Positions 36,535-45,613 of a stretch of 64,000 bases of DNA are shown piece after piece. Position numbers and translations under genes: made by a program. The stretch is from NCBI RefSeq assembly GCF_016906995.1, contig NZ_JAFBBD010000007.1, forward strand, positions 1 to 64,000. Direction: 5' to 3'. This DNA is from Spongiibacter marinus. Its GTDB lineage: Bacteria > Pseudomonadota > Gammaproteobacteria > Pseudomonadales > Spongiibacteraceae. Numbering within the stretch: position 1 is the stretch's first letter; every line of letters begins with the position of its first letter. Under the pieces are notes generated by a model, which worked only from the letters and a program-made list of their open reading frames with translations, searched no databases and was not told the DNA's origin.

Positions 36535-38163
36535 ATGACCACGCTTCGTATTGTTACTGCTCAGATCAACCCGGTAGTAGGGGACATCGAAGGCAACACC
36601 GACAAAATTCTCAATGCCGTTGAACAGGCAATACAGGCGCACAACCCCCAGCTCATATTGTTCCCAGAGCTTGTTGTAACGGGGTATCCGCCCGAAGATT
36701 TGCTGCTGCGCAGCAGCATCAGCCATCGGGTAGAACGCGCGTTGGCGCGCATTGCCAAAGCCGCGAAAGAGACCTATATCGTCGTCGGCTATCCGCGCAG
36801 CCAAGAGCAGGGTTTGTACAACACGGCCGGGGTGTTCTACCGCGGCCGTTTGCTCCACGAATACCACAAGCAATGTTTGCCGAACTACCGCGTATTTGAT
36901 GAAAAGCGCTACTTCAAAGAAGGCCGTGAAAGCGTCGTCTTTGACCTGTTTGGTGTGCCCACGGCGCTGAGTATTTGCGAAGACATTTGGCAGGATGGCC
37001 CCACCGCGGCTGCCAGAGCCGCCGGGGCACAGCTGATGTTGAATATGAGCGCCTCGCCCTTCCATGCGGGTAAGCAGATAGAGCGCGAAGCCCTGCTGGC
37101 GCAACGGGCCTGGCAAGGCGGAATGCCCATCGTCTACTGCAATTTGGTGGGAGGGCAGGACGAACTGGTGTTTGATGGTGCGTCAATGGTGGTTTCCAAA
37201 GAGGGCGAATTACTGGCGCGAAGCCCCGCCTATGTCGAGCATCTGGCCTGTGTTACCGCACATTGGCAGGACGGCACACTGAGCATTGATGAAGGGGCGG
37301 TGACCGACCTTAAGCCGGTGCTTGACGATGTCTACGAAACGCTGGTGCTGGGGGTGCGCGACTACGTTGAGAAAAATGGCTTTAAGGGCGTGGTGTTGGG
37401 TTTGTCAGGCGGTATTGATTCCGGTTTGACGCTGGCGATTGCCGTAGACGCACTGGGCCCGGAGCGCGTGGAGGTGGTGATGATGCCCTTTCGCTACACG
37501 GCGTCCATGAGCGTTGAAGATGCCGAGGAACAGGCGAATATGTTGGGTGTGCGCTACTCCTGTCTGTCGATCGAGCCGATGTACGACGCCTTCATGGCGA
37601 CGTTGGCAGACGAGTTTGCCGGCACCCAAGTCGATACCACGGAGCAGAACCTACAGGCCCGCTGTCGTGGTGTTCTGTTGATGGCAATCTCCAATAAAAA
37701 GGGCTACTTGGTCCTCACCACGGGCAACAAAAGCGAAGTGGCGGTCGGTTACTCGACGCTATACGGCGATATGGCCGGTGGCTTTGACGTACTGAAAGAT
37801 GTCGCTAAAACCCGGGTGTTTGAACTGGCTCGCTATCGCAATACTCGCTCTCCAGCGATCCCGCAGCGCGTTATCGACAGGCCGCCCTCGGCTGAGTTGG
37901 CGCCAGATCAGAAAGATGAAGACAACCTGCCGCCCTACGATACGCTGGATGAAATCCTGGAGCGCTATATCGAGCGCGATGAAAGCGCTGAAGCGATTAT
38001 CGCCGATGGCTTTGACCGCGACACCGTGTACAGGGTACTGCGCCTTGTCGATTTAAACGAGTACAAGCGCCGGCAAGCACCGATCGGTACGCGCATCACC
38101 GAGAGAGGCTTCGGGCGTGACCGTCGCTATCCCATCACTCAGAAATGGCCGATTGGCGATTGA
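36535..38163 (+). CDS. nadE: Glutamine-dependent NAD+ synthetase
   Basis: Amidates nicotinic acid adenine dinucleotide to NAD+; 542 residues, the two-domain type. The N-terminal nitrilase domain supplies ammonia, with catalytic Glu in ILFPELVVTGYPPEDLL, Lys in YHKQCLPNY and Cys in LSICEDIW. The C-terminal synthetase domain has the P-loop LGLSGGIDSGLTLAIAV, TGNKSEVAVGYSTLYGD and the RPPSAELAPDQKDED segment. The ATG at 36535 is preferred, as family members begin right before LRIVTAQINP; an open extension back to 36379 overlaps pilS. It is flanked by pilS (divergent) and bamD (convergent). Confidence 0.95.
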   Translation: MTTLRIVTAQINPVVGDIEGNTDKILNAVEQAIQAHNPQLILFPELVVTGYPPEDLLLRSSISHRVERALARIAKAAKETYIVVGYPRSQEQGLYNTAGVFYRGRLLHEYHKQCLPNYRVFDEKRYFKEGRESVVFDLFGVPTALSICEDIWQDGPTAAARAAGAQLMLNMSASPFHAGKQIEREALLAQRAWQGGMPIVYCNLVGGQDELVFDGASMVVSKEGELLARSPAYVEHLACVTAHWQDGTLSIDEGAVTDLKPVLDDVYETLVLGVRDYVEKNGFKGVVLGLSGGIDSGLTLAIAVDALGPERVEVVMMPFRYTASMSVEDAEEQANMLGVRYSCLSIEPMYDAFMATLADEFAGTQVDTTEQNLQARCRGVLLMAISNKKGYLVLTTGNKSEVAVGYSTLYGDMAGGFDVLKDVAKTRVFELARYRNTRSPAIPQRVIDRPPSAELAPDQKDEDNLPPYDTLDEILERYIERDESAEAIIADGFDRDTVYRVLRLVDLNEYKRRQAPIGTRITERGFGRDRRYPITQKWPIGD

Positions 38164-38174
38164 TAGACCGGAAA

Positions 38175-38205
38175 TAAAAAAGGGCGCCTATGGCGCCCTT
38201 TTTTT
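38175..38205. terminator. Bidirectional terminator between nadE and bamD
   Basis: GGGCGCC and GGCGCCC pair around a short TAT loop, with AAAAAA before and seven T after. It serves both convergent genes. Confidence 0.93.
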
Positions 38206-38226
38206 GTACCTCGCTGTCGCGACGAC

Positions 38227-39096
38227 CTATTCTTCACTCTTGCTGCGGTTGTCAAAACGCGGCGGCTCATAGCGGTCAAACAGGCCGAAGGTGGCTTTAT
38301 TGATAAATGAGCCTTCCTGTTCGATACCGACTTCGCTGATGAAGTTACCGTTTTTGTCGAGGTTGGGGTGGTCAGGATAGTTCTTGCGCAACACGGCAAG
38401 TGACTGCTCCGCCAGATCATCCATGCCTAACAGCAGATAGGCTTGCACCATTACCGCTAGTGCATCGGGCACTGCCGGTGTTTGCGGCAAATTTTCGATA
38501 ACATAGCGCCCGCGGTTGGCCGCGGCCAAGTAGGCTTTGCGCTTGAAGTAGTAATTCGCCACATTGATCTCGTAGCGCGCGAGACGGTTGCGCAGGTAGA
38601 TCATCCGGGCGCGCGCATCGTCTGCATACACGCTGTTCGGGAAGCGCTGTAGCAGCTGGCGAAAATCTTCGAAGGATTGGATCGCCGAACCCGGGTCGCG
38701 CTGAGTCATGTCAGTGGGGATGAAGCGTTCCAGCAGGCCCTCGCCCTCGGTGTAGTTCGAGAGGCCGCGCATGTAGTAGGCGTAATCCACTTTCTCGTGC
38801 TGTGGGTGCAGGCGAATAAAGCGATCGGCAGCAGCGATCGCTGCCTCGTTGTCACCGCCGCGATAGTAGGCGTAGATAATCTCCAGCTGCGCTTGTTCGG
38901 CATAGGGGCCGAAGGGGTAGCGGCTTTCCAAAAGCTGCAGGTTCTGAATAGCCAGTGAAAAGTTCTTGCTGTTCAGGTAGCCTTGCGCGGTTTCGTATAT
39001 CTCCCGCTCCGACAGTTCCTGTCGTTCAGGTTCGCTGGCGCAACCCACGAGGGTGGCGATGAGAAGGAGTGCTAGGAGCTTGTTAAACGCTTTCAT
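38227..39096 (-). CDS. bamD: Outer membrane protein assembly factor BamD
   Basis: An essential lipoprotein of the BAM complex that folds outer-membrane beta-barrels; 289 residues. The signal peptide ends in the lipobox LVGC with Cys19. TPR repeats follow, starting [20 protein letters not shown] and [19 protein letters not shown], both hallmark BamD sequences. The C-terminal tail (about 35 residues) is longer and more polar than in E. coli BamD (245 residues), as in Pseudomonas ComL. It lies divergent from rluD. Confidence 0.95.
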   Translation of the reverse strand: MKAFNKLLALLLIATLVGCASEPERQELSEREIYETAQGYLNSKNFSLAIQNLQLLESRYPFGPYAEQAQLEIIYAYYRGGDNEAAIAAADRFIRLHPQHEKVDYAYYMRGLSNYTEGEGLLERFIPTDMTQRDPGSAIQSFEDFRQLLQRFPNSVYADDARARMIYLRNRLARYEINVANYYFKRKAYLAAANRGRYVIENLPQTPAVPDALAVMVQAYLLLGMDDLAEQSLAVLRKNYPDHPNLDKNGNFISEVGIEQEGSFINKATFGLFDRYEPPRFDNRSKSEE

Positions 39097-39193
39097 TTAC
39101 CCGTTCCAAATGGCGGAAGAACCCCGCATTTGCGAGGGCCTGCTATTTAACCACAGCGTGTCAGTGGTATAAAGAAGGCCTCGGAGAATCACT

Positions 39194-40150
39194 ATGACAG
39201 AAACCATCAATCGCCAGGAAATCGTTCCCGCCGACCTCAACTATGCGCGTTTCGACCAGGCCGCCAGCGCCTTGTTCCCCGAATATTCGCGATCGCGCCT
39301 ACAAAGCTGGATAAAAGGCGGCCAATTAACGGCCAATCACAGCAGCTGCCGCCCTCGGGACAAAGTTCACAAAGGCGACGTGCTGACCCTGCAAGCGGAG
39401 CTGCAACCCGAGGGGCGTTTTGAGGCCGAGGCGATAGCGTTGGATATCGTCTATGAAGACGACGATATTATCGTGATCAATAAGCCCGCCGGCCTGGTTG
39501 TTCACCCGGGTGCCGGTAATCCCAGCGGCACCCTGCTGAATGCCCTGCTCAGTCACTGCCCCAGTATTGATAGCGTGCCGCGCGCGGGTATTGTTCACCG
39601 TCTCGACCGCGATACGACCGGGCTCATGGTGGTTGCCAAAACGCTGCGAGCCCACGCCGACTTGGTGGCGCAGCTGCAGGCGCGCGATGTTCACCGCGAA
39701 TACGACGCCGTTGTGATGGGCAGCATGACCGGTGGGGGTAAGGTTGAGGAGCCAATGGGGCGTCACCCCCAGCAGCGCACGAAAATGGCGGTGGTGCAGT
39801 TTGGCGGCAAGGAGGCGATTACGCATTATCGCCTGCAAAAACGTTATCGCGACCACTGCCATGTGCGCTGTTTTCTTGAAACCGGCCGCACCCACCAGAT
39901 TCGTGTGCATATGGCCCATATTCGCCACCCTTTGGTGGGCGACGCCACTTATGCCGGTCGGCCGCGCCTGCCCAAAGGCGCGAGCGATGCGCTGGTGAAT
40001 ATGCTGCGCAGCTTTCCCCGGCAGGCGCTGCATGCCCGCAAGCTTGAACTCGAGCACCCCATAAGTGGCGATACCATGAGCTGGGAAGTGCCTTTGCCCG
40101 ACGACATGCAAGCTCTGCTAGCCGTATTGGATGCGGAGGAAAAGTTGTGA
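39194..40150 (+). CDS. rluD: 23S rRNA pseudouridine synthase (1911/1915/1917)
   Basis: A 318-residue enzyme that makes the three pseudouridines of helix 69 in 23S rRNA. An N-terminal S4 RNA-binding domain (SRLQSWIKGGQLTAN...VHKGDVLTL) precedes the RluA-family catalytic domain with PAGLVVHPGAG, GIVHRLDRDTTGLMVVAKT (catalytic Asp) and FLETGRTHQIRVHM. The start is supported by GGAG at 39182-39185. Its stop overlaps pgeF (GTGA); the rluD-pgeF-clpB order is that of Pseudomonas. Confidence 0.95.
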   Translation: MTETINRQEIVPADLNYARFDQAASALFPEYSRSRLQSWIKGGQLTANHSSCRPRDKVHKGDVLTLQAELQPEGRFEAEAIALDIVYEDDDIIVINKPAGLVVHPGAGNPSGTLLNALLSHCPSIDSVPRAGIVHRLDRDTTGLMVVAKTLRAHADLVAQLQARDVHREYDAVVMGSMTGGGKVEEPMGRHPQQRTKMAVVQFGGKEAITHYRLQKRYRDHCHVRCFLETGRTHQIRVHMAHIRHPLVGDATYAGRPRLPKGASDALVNMLRSFPRQALHARKLELEHPISGDTMSWEVPLPDDMQALLAVLDAEEKL

Positions 40151-40920
40151 TTCGCGCGGCCTGGCCAGCGCCCGACAATGTGGTCGCGCTGACCACAACG
40201 CGGCACGCGCCAGCGGGCACTATCGGCGCCAGTGAAGGGGCGTATGCGGATTTTAATCTTGCCCAGCATGTTCACGACAAGCCGCTGGCGGTCGCCGCAA
40301 ACCGCGCGGCGCTTTTCCACCAATTGCAGCCGCAGGGCTTGCGTCGTATTCAATGGCTGAACCAAACCCACGGTACTGCTGTGTATCGATCTCAGGCCGA
40401 TGTGCAGGCGCTGCCCGATGCCGATGCCGCCATTACAACTGACATCGGCCAGGCGCTTGCCGTATTAACCGCCGACTGCCTGCCGGTGTTGCTCTGTGAC
40501 CGGTCAGGGCGTCAGGTGGCCGCTGTTCACGCAGGTTGGCGCGGCCTGTGTAGCGGTGTGGTCGCCAATGCCGTTGCCGCGTTTGATCGCCCCGCTCAGC
40601 AATTAATGGCGTGGTTGGGGCCGGCGATTTCCCCTCAACACTTTGAAGTTGGCGAAGAGGTGCTACAAGCGTTTCAGTGCCAATTTTCCGGCCCGGATAC
40701 CGCTGCCATTCGCGCCGCCTTTGTGCCGGCAGACGGTCACTCTGGAAAATATCTCGCCGATTTGTATCAATTAGCGCGGCTGCAGTTGAAATCGCTCGGA
40801 GTCGACGCCATCTATGGAGGAGAGTACTGCACGGTGGCCGACGAGGACCTGTTCTACTCCTATCGGCGACAGCCCCAGTGTGGGCGCCAGGCCAGCATTA
40901 TTCTGTTGCGCGACAGCTAA
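40147..40920 (+). CDS. pgeF: Peptidoglycan editing factor PgeF (multicopper-oxidase-like, DUF152)
   Basis: A 257-residue enzyme of the YfiH/PgeF family, which removes wrongly incorporated L-serine from peptidoglycan precursors in E. coli; older annotation calls it polyphenol oxidase. The metal-site residues are visible in LNQTHGTAVY (His), LTADCLPVLLCD (Cys) and VAAVHAGWRGL (His). GGEYCTVADEDLFYSYRR is the conserved C-terminal signature. It starts at GTG inside the rluD stop, so the two are coupled. Confidence 0.93.
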   Translation: MIRAAWPAPDNVVALTTTRHAPAGTIGASEGAYADFNLAQHVHDKPLAVAANRAALFHQLQPQGLRRIQWLNQTHGTAVYRSQADVQALPDADAAITTDIGQALAVLTADCLPVLLCDRSGRQVAAVHAGWRGLCSGVVANAVAAFDRPAQQLMAWLGPAISPQHFEVGEEVLQAFQCQFSGPDTAAIRAAFVPADGHSGKYLADLYQLARLQLKSLGVDAIYGGEYCTVADEDLFYSYRRQPQCGRQASIILLRDS

Positions 40921-40937
40921 AAATCTCTCCAGTCAGG

Positions 40938-40965
40938 CTTGAAAGCCAGCGAAGCATCCCCATCT
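40938..40965 (+). promoter_or_regulatory. clpB: Sigma-32 heat-shock promoter of clpB
   Basis: CTTGAAA (40938-40944) and CCCCATCT (40958-40965) are separated by 13 bases, an almost perfect match to the RpoH consensus (CTTGAAA, 13-15 bases, CCCCATNT). It lies about 75 bases upstream of the clpB start, right after pgeF, which fits heat-induced transcription of the disaggregase. Confidence 0.9.
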
Positions 40966-41040
40966 AGTAAGTAGAAAGACCTTATTAATAGTGCGGTTAT
41001 CGCTCTGCGTGAGCGGGGCCGCATGGATGGAGAGCCGCGA

Positions 41041-43629
41041 ATGCGTATAGATCGATTTACCAACTCACTGCAAACCGCGCTGCAAGATGCCCAATCCTTG
41101 GCGCTGGGACGCGACAACCAATATATTGAAGCCGAGCACCTGTTGGCGGCGATGCTAAAACAGTCCGGCGGCGCGGTTAAACCGATGCTCAGCCAGGCGG
41201 GGGCGAATGCCGCTGCGCTGGACGCTGCGGTTAATGACGCCTTGGACAAGCTACCCCGAGTCGAGGGCAACCCTGGCGATGTTCATGTGTCGCAGGGCTT
41301 GGCGCGGGTATTTAATATCAGCGACAAACTTTCCCAACAACGCGGCGATGCCTACATTTCCAGCGAGCTTGTGGTGTTGGCGATGCTCGAGTCGGCGACG
41401 TCGATTAGCAAAGTGATGAAAGAGGCTGGCATAGAGAAAAGCCGCCTTGAATCCGTGATAGAACAATTGCGAGGAGGGCAGTCGGTGAACGACGCATCGG
41501 CCGAGGAAAATCGTCAGGCCTTGGATAAATACACCATTGATCTGACCGAGCGCGCTGAGTCGGGCAAGCTGGATCCGGTGATCGGCCGTGACGATGAAAT
41601 TCGCCGCACAATTCAAGTGTTGCAGCGCCGTACCAAGAACAATCCGGTGCTGATCGGCGAGCCGGGCGTGGGTAAAACTGCCATCGTTGAGGGCTTGGCG
41701 CAGCGCATTATTAACGGTGAGGTGCCCGAGGGCTTAAAAGACAAGCGCGTGCTGTCTCTGGATTTGGGGGCACTGCTTGCCGGCGCCAAATTTCGCGGTG
41801 ACTTTGAAGAGCGCCTGAAGTCGGTGCTTAACGAACTCGCCAAGGAAGAGGGGCGGGTCATCCTGTTTATCGATGAACTGCACACCATGGTCGGTGCCGG
41901 TAAAGCTGACGGCGCGATGGACGCAGGCAATATGCTCAAACCTGCGCTGGCGCGCGGTGAGCTGCACTGTGTGGGCGCCACAACCCTGGACGAATACCGC
42001 CAGTACATCGAAAAAGATGCGGCGCTTGAACGTCGTTTCCAAAAAGTCTTGGTGGACGAACCCTCTGAAGAGGACACCATCGCGATTCTGCGTGGCCTGA
42101 AAGAGCGCTATGAGGTGCACCACGGTGTCGACATTACTGACTCCGCTATTATTGCGGCGACCAAGCTGTCGCAGCGATACATCACCGACCGCCAGTTGCC
42201 GGATAAAGCCATCGACCTGATCGACGAAGCGGCCAGCCGCATTCGCATGGAGATCGACTCCAAGCCCGAGGTGATGGACAAGCTGGAGCGCCGCTTGATC
42301 CAACTGAAAATTCAGCGTGAAGCGGTGAAGAAAGACGACGATGAGGCGGCGAAGAAGCAACTCGCCTTGCTCAATGCCGATATCGATAAAGTGGAAAAAG
42401 AGTTCGCCGATCTCGACGAAGTTTGGAAGGCCGAGAAGGCGACCCTGCACGGCAGCGCGCAGATTAAGAGTGATCTCGAGCAGGCTAAGCTGGACCTGGA
42501 GGCCGCGCGTCGCAGTGGCGACCTAACAAAAATGTCGGAGCTGCAGTACGGCGTGATCCCCGATATGGAAAAACGTCTCGCATCGGCAGATGCCGCAGAG
42601 CACGGCGAAATGCAGCTGCTGCGTAATAAAGTCTCGGACGAGGAAGTCGCCGAGGTGGTATCGCGCTGGACAGGGATTCCCATCAGCAAGATGCTGGAGG
42701 GCGAAAAAGACAAGCTGCTGCGCATGGAGGAGGCGCTGCATAAACGCGTTGTCGGGCAGGGCGAAGCGGTGGACGCCGTTTCCAATGCGGTGCGCCGCAG
42801 TCGCGCGGGCCTGAGTGATCCGAATCGCCCCAATGGCTCGTTCCTGTTCCTGGGGCCAACCGGTGTGGGTAAAACCGAGCTGTGTAAGGCATTGGCAACC
42901 TTCCTGTATGACAGCGAAGAGGCGATGGTACGTATCGATATGTCGGAGTTTATGGAGAAGCACTCCGTTGCTCGCTTAATTGGTGCGCCTCCGGGCTACG
43001 TCGGCTATGAAGAGGGCGGTTACCTTACTGAGGCGGTGCGTCGTCGCCCCTATTCGCTGTTGTTGCTGGATGAGGTTGAAAAGGCTCACCCCGATGTATT
43101 CAACATCCTGTTGCAGGTGCTTGACGATGGCCGCCTGACCGATGGTCAGGGCCGCACGGTGGATTTTCGCAACACCGTGATCGTGATGACCTCGAACTTA
43201 GGCTCCGATGTGATCCAGGAAATGACACGCGGCGGTAGCGACTACCCGGCGATTCGTTCCGCGGTGCTCGACGTGGTATCCGGCCACTTCCGTCCAGAGT
43301 TTGTTAACCGCGTCGATGAGCTGGTGGTATTCGAGCCGCTGGGCAGAGAGCAAGTGCGTGAAATCGCGCATATCCAGCTGGGAATACTCAATAAACGGTT
43401 GGCAGAGCGGGAATTGTCACTGGTGCTCAGCGATGCGGTGATGGATCGCCTGGCGGATGTGGGCTTTGACCCCGTATTTGGTGCCCGCCCGCTCAAGCGT
43501 GCGATACAGCAACAGCTGGAAAACCCCTTGGCGCAGCGTCTGCTGCAGGGGGAGTTTACCCCGGGCCAGCAAATTCGCGCAGAAATTGATGGAGATCAAC
43601 TGGCATTTAAGGCGGCTACGCTACAGTAG
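41041..43629 (+). CDS. clpB: Protein disaggregase ClpB
   Basis: An 862-residue AAA+ hexameric disaggregase that works with DnaK to rescue aggregated proteins. Order: N-terminal Clp repeat domain ([18 protein letters not shown]), first ATPase with GEPGVGKT and [15 protein letters not shown], a middle coiled coil (residues about 400-530; [20 protein letters not shown]), and second ATPase with [25 protein letters not shown] and the sensor region [10 protein letters not shown]. The middle domain distinguishes ClpB from ClpA/C. I chose the ATG at 41041 (GGAGAG at 41028-41033); an in-frame ATG at 41023 adds only six residues. Own heat-shock promoter and terminator. Confidence 0.97.
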   Translation: MRIDRFTNSLQTALQDAQSLALGRDNQYIEAEHLLAAMLKQSGGAVKPMLSQAGANAAALDAAVNDALDKLPRVEGNPGDVHVSQGLARVFNISDKLSQQRGDAYISSELVVLAMLESATSISKVMKEAGIEKSRLESVIEQLRGGQSVNDASAEENRQALDKYTIDLTERAESGKLDPVIGRDDEIRRTIQVLQRRTKNNPVLIGEPGVGKTAIVEGLAQRIINGEVPEGLKDKRVLSLDLGALLAGAKFRGDFEERLKSVLNELAKEEGRVILFIDELHTMVGAGKADGAMDAGNMLKPALARGELHCVGATTLDEYRQYIEKDAALERRFQKVLVDEPSEEDTIAILRGLKERYEVHHGVDITDSAIIAATKLSQRYITDRQLPDKAIDLIDEAASRIRMEIDSKPEVMDKLERRLIQLKIQREAVKKDDDEAAKKQLALLNADIDKVEKEFADLDEVWKAEKATLHGSAQIKSDLEQAKLDLEAARRSGDLTKMSELQYGVIPDMEKRLASADAAEHGEMQLLRNKVSDEEVAEVVSRWTGIPISKMLEGEKDKLLRMEEALHKRVVGQGEAVDAVSNAVRRSRAGLSDPNRPNGSFLFLGPTGVGKTELCKALATFLYDSEEAMVRIDMSEFMEKHSVARLIGAPPGYVGYEEGGYLTEAVRRRPYSLLLLDEVEKAHPDVFNILLQVLDDGRLTDGQGRTVDFRNTVIVMTSNLGSDVIQEMTRGGSDYPAIRSAVLDVVSGHFRPEFVNRVDELVVFEPLGREQVREIAHIQLGILNKRLAERELSLVLSDAVMDRLADVGFDPVFGARPLKRAIQQQLENPLAQRLLQGEFTPGQQIRAEIDGDQLAFKAATLQ

Positions 43630-43662
43630 ACCTGCGACAAAACATACCCACCCTTATCAGTT

Positions 43663-43688
43663 GCCCGGCTCCCACCGGGCTTTTTTTT
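43663..43688 (+). terminator. Rho-independent terminator after clpB
   Basis: GCCCGG and CCGGGC pair around a six-base loop and are followed by eight T. Confidence 0.93.
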
Positions 43689-43690
43689 GT

Positions 43691-43711
43691 CTAGGTGATC
43701 GCAATACCTAG
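43691..43711. promoter_or_regulatory. Inverted repeat upstream of the DUF4331 operon
   Basis: CTAGGT (43691-43696) and ACCTAG (43706-43711) form a perfect 6-bp inverted repeat with a 9-base spacer, in the 83-base gap between the clpB terminator and the DUF4331 gene. The arrangement fits a repressor or activator half-site pair; the regulator is unknown. It is short, so chance is possible. Confidence 0.35.
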
Positions 43712-43771
43712 TTGTGTCGTAGAACTCCTTTGTAAGAAAAAATAAACACTATATCTGACAGAGGTGACACT

Positions 43772-45316
43772 ATGGGGTTAGCGTACAAGAAGGCCGTCAT
43801 GCTCAGCATGTTAGGCTGCGCAGCATTCTCTTCGTCTTTGATGGCGTCAAGTCATCGGGAGGCGCCATTTATAGCGGGCTCTCCAAAAGTCGACGGTACA
43901 GATTTCTATATGTTTCGCAGTTATGAGGCAGGTCGAGAGGGATTTGTGACGCTCATTGCGAACTATCAGCCGTTGCAAGATGCCTATGGCGGTCCTAATT
44001 ACTTCACGATGGACCCGCAGGCGCTTTATGAGATTCACATAGACAACGACGGAGATGCGATTGAAGACCTGACCTTTCAATTCCAGTTTGCCAACGCCTA
44101 CGGCCAAGCCTCAGCGGCGGGGCTGATTGATGCGGGTAAGGTTAAAACCGGTGAGGACGATCAGGGCAATGACATTTTGGTACAGGTCCCGTTAGCCGCC
44201 GTGGGCGGTGGCAGTGGCACCAGCACCGGATTGCTGAATGTCGTGGAGAGCTTCTCTGTGGAGCTGGTTGCCGGACCACGCCGCAGTGGTAACGCGACGC
44301 CGGTTTCGAATCTGGCTGATGGTTCTACAAGCTTCGCAAAGCCGGTGGACAATATCGGCAACAAGACCATTCCTGACTACGAGGGCTACGCCTCGCAGTT
44401 CGTATACGATATTAATATTCCCGGGTGCATGTCTCCTGGCAAGATGTTTGTCGGCCAGCGCCAAGAAGGATTTGTTGTAAACCTGGGTCAAGTCTTCGAT
44501 CAAGTGAATCTCAACCCTCTGGGTGCTCGAGACAGCGCTTCAAATACAATCGCTGATAAAAACGTAACGTCGCTGGCGCTTGAGCTGCCGATCAGTTGTG
44601 TGACCGCTGGCAGCGAAACCGTTATTGGTGCCTGGACAACGGCAAGCAAGCCACAGGCACGATTGCTGAACTCCAAGCCCGTTGGGCCGACTGCCTCGGC
44701 TGACGGGCAGGGGCCCAGTGTGGAGGGTGGTGCCTGGACTCAGGTGTCTCGTCTGGGTAGCCCGCTAGTTAATGAAGTCGTCATCGGGATCACCGACAAA
44801 GATAAGTTTAACGCCAGCCATCCAAAAGATGATGTCGAAAACTTCGGCGCCTATGTGTTGTATCCCACATTACCAGTCTTGGTGGATGTTCTGTTCCCCG
44901 GTGCAACGGTCGTACCCGACACCCCGCGAAGCGATTTGCTAGCGGCATTCGTGACCGGTGTTAACGGTCTGAACCAAGCCGCTGCCGCACAGCCGGGCGA
45001 AATGCTTCGCCTGAATACCGCGATTGCGCCAACGGCGTTAGTGAGTCAGGGGGAGTTGGGCTTTTTAGATTGTGACTTAGCGGGCTTCCCAAATGGGCGT
45101 CGCCCAGTCGATGATGTCGTCGACATTGCGTTAAGTGTTGCTGAAGGCGCGATTACCGCGGCCAACCCCAATGGCTTGCAGACATGTGATTTGTCAGGAG
45201 CAGCACCAGCGGTGGTGAATGCTGGCGCCGTCGTCAATGACGGGGCGAAGCCCGACCGCTTTGATTACCTCGGTGGCTTCCCCTACCTCGCTACGCCCAT
45301 TGCGGGCTCACCCTGA
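43772..45316 (+). CDS. Exported DUF4331 protein
   Basis: A 514-residue protein with a signal peptide (about residues 1-25, ending SSSLMA) and the DUF4331 opening SSHREAPFIAGSPKVDGTDF. The following YMFRSYEAGREGFVTLIANY and YEIHIDNDGDAIEDLTFQF are typical of this family of periplasmic or secreted beta-rich proteins of unknown function. Conserved DNDGD and other Asp clusters suggest metal binding. GAGGTGA precedes the ATG. It begins a four-gene operon with a lipoprotein, a repeat protein and a HupE/UreJ-like membrane protein, so an envelope function with those partners is inferred; no enzymatic activity can be assigned. Confidence 0.85.
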   Translation: MGLAYKKAVMLSMLGCAAFSSSLMASSHREAPFIAGSPKVDGTDFYMFRSYEAGREGFVTLIANYQPLQDAYGGPNYFTMDPQALYEIHIDNDGDAIEDLTFQFQFANAYGQASAAGLIDAGKVKTGEDDQGNDILVQVPLAAVGGGSGTSTGLLNVVESFSVELVAGPRRSGNATPVSNLADGSTSFAKPVDNIGNKTIPDYEGYASQFVYDINIPGCMSPGKMFVGQRQEGFVVNLGQVFDQVNLNPLGARDSASNTIADKNVTSLALELPISCVTAGSETVIGAWTTASKPQARLLNSKPVGPTASADGQGPSVEGGAWTQVSRLGSPLVNEVVIGITDKDKFNASHPKDDVENFGAYVLYPTLPVLVDVLFPGATVVPDTPRSDLLAAFVTGVNGLNQAAAAQPGEMLRLNTAIAPTALVSQGELGFLDCDLAGFPNGRRPVDDVVDIALSVAEGAITAANPNGLQTCDLSGAAPAVVNAGAVVNDGAKPDRFDYLGGFPYLATPIAGSP

Positions 45317-45336
45317 ATAATACGAGGACTTTACCT

Positions 45337-45555
45337 ATGAAAAAGCGACTCGTAATAGCAATTGTGGCGGCAGCGGTGTCGGCGTGCTCACTTGACGACG
45401 ACGGCGATGGACCTGCGCAAGCCAAGCGCGATGGCGTCTTTGCTGTCACTTTTGCACAGGCCTTTTCTCAGGAGCCGAATGACGCACCTGTGGAGGTCAA
45501 CGATATTAAGCCTGAAACACTGGATAAACAGTCTTTCGACGGCTTTATTCGCTAG
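45337..45555 (+). CDS. Small lipoprotein, unknown function
   Basis: A 72-residue protein with signal peptide and lipobox VSAC (Cys17) followed by LDDDGDG, a strongly acidic linker. The mature part is only about 55 residues (FAVTFAQAFSQEPNDAP and an acidic tail). Ser-Leu after Cys with Asp only from +3 makes outer-membrane sorting likely. GAGGAC about 12 bases upstream is the ribosome site. No family recognised. It lies 20 bases after the DUF4331 gene, and a hairpin at 45574 follows it. Confidence 0.75.
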   Translation: MKKRLVIAIVAAAVSACSLDDDGDGPAQAKRDGVFAVTFAQAFSQEPNDAPVEVNDIKPETLDKQSFDGFIR

Positions 45556-45573
45556 CCAGTCTACTGGCAGGCA

Positions 45574-45596
45574 GGGGCAGCTGGGCTGCCCCTTTT
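45574..45596 (+). terminator. Intra-operon terminator-like hairpin
   Basis: GGGGCAG and CTGCCCC pair around CTGGG, followed by only four T. It lies between the small lipoprotein and the repeat-protein gene and probably reduces, rather than stops, downstream transcription. Confidence 0.6.
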
Positions 45597-45613
45597 ACTA
45601 TTGAGTAAATAAT

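Noticed and set aside
45337-45555. Reading the small lipoprotein gene as a non-coding gap
   Set aside because: It has a good signal peptide, lipobox and ribosome site, and sits inside an operon, so it is kept as a gene.
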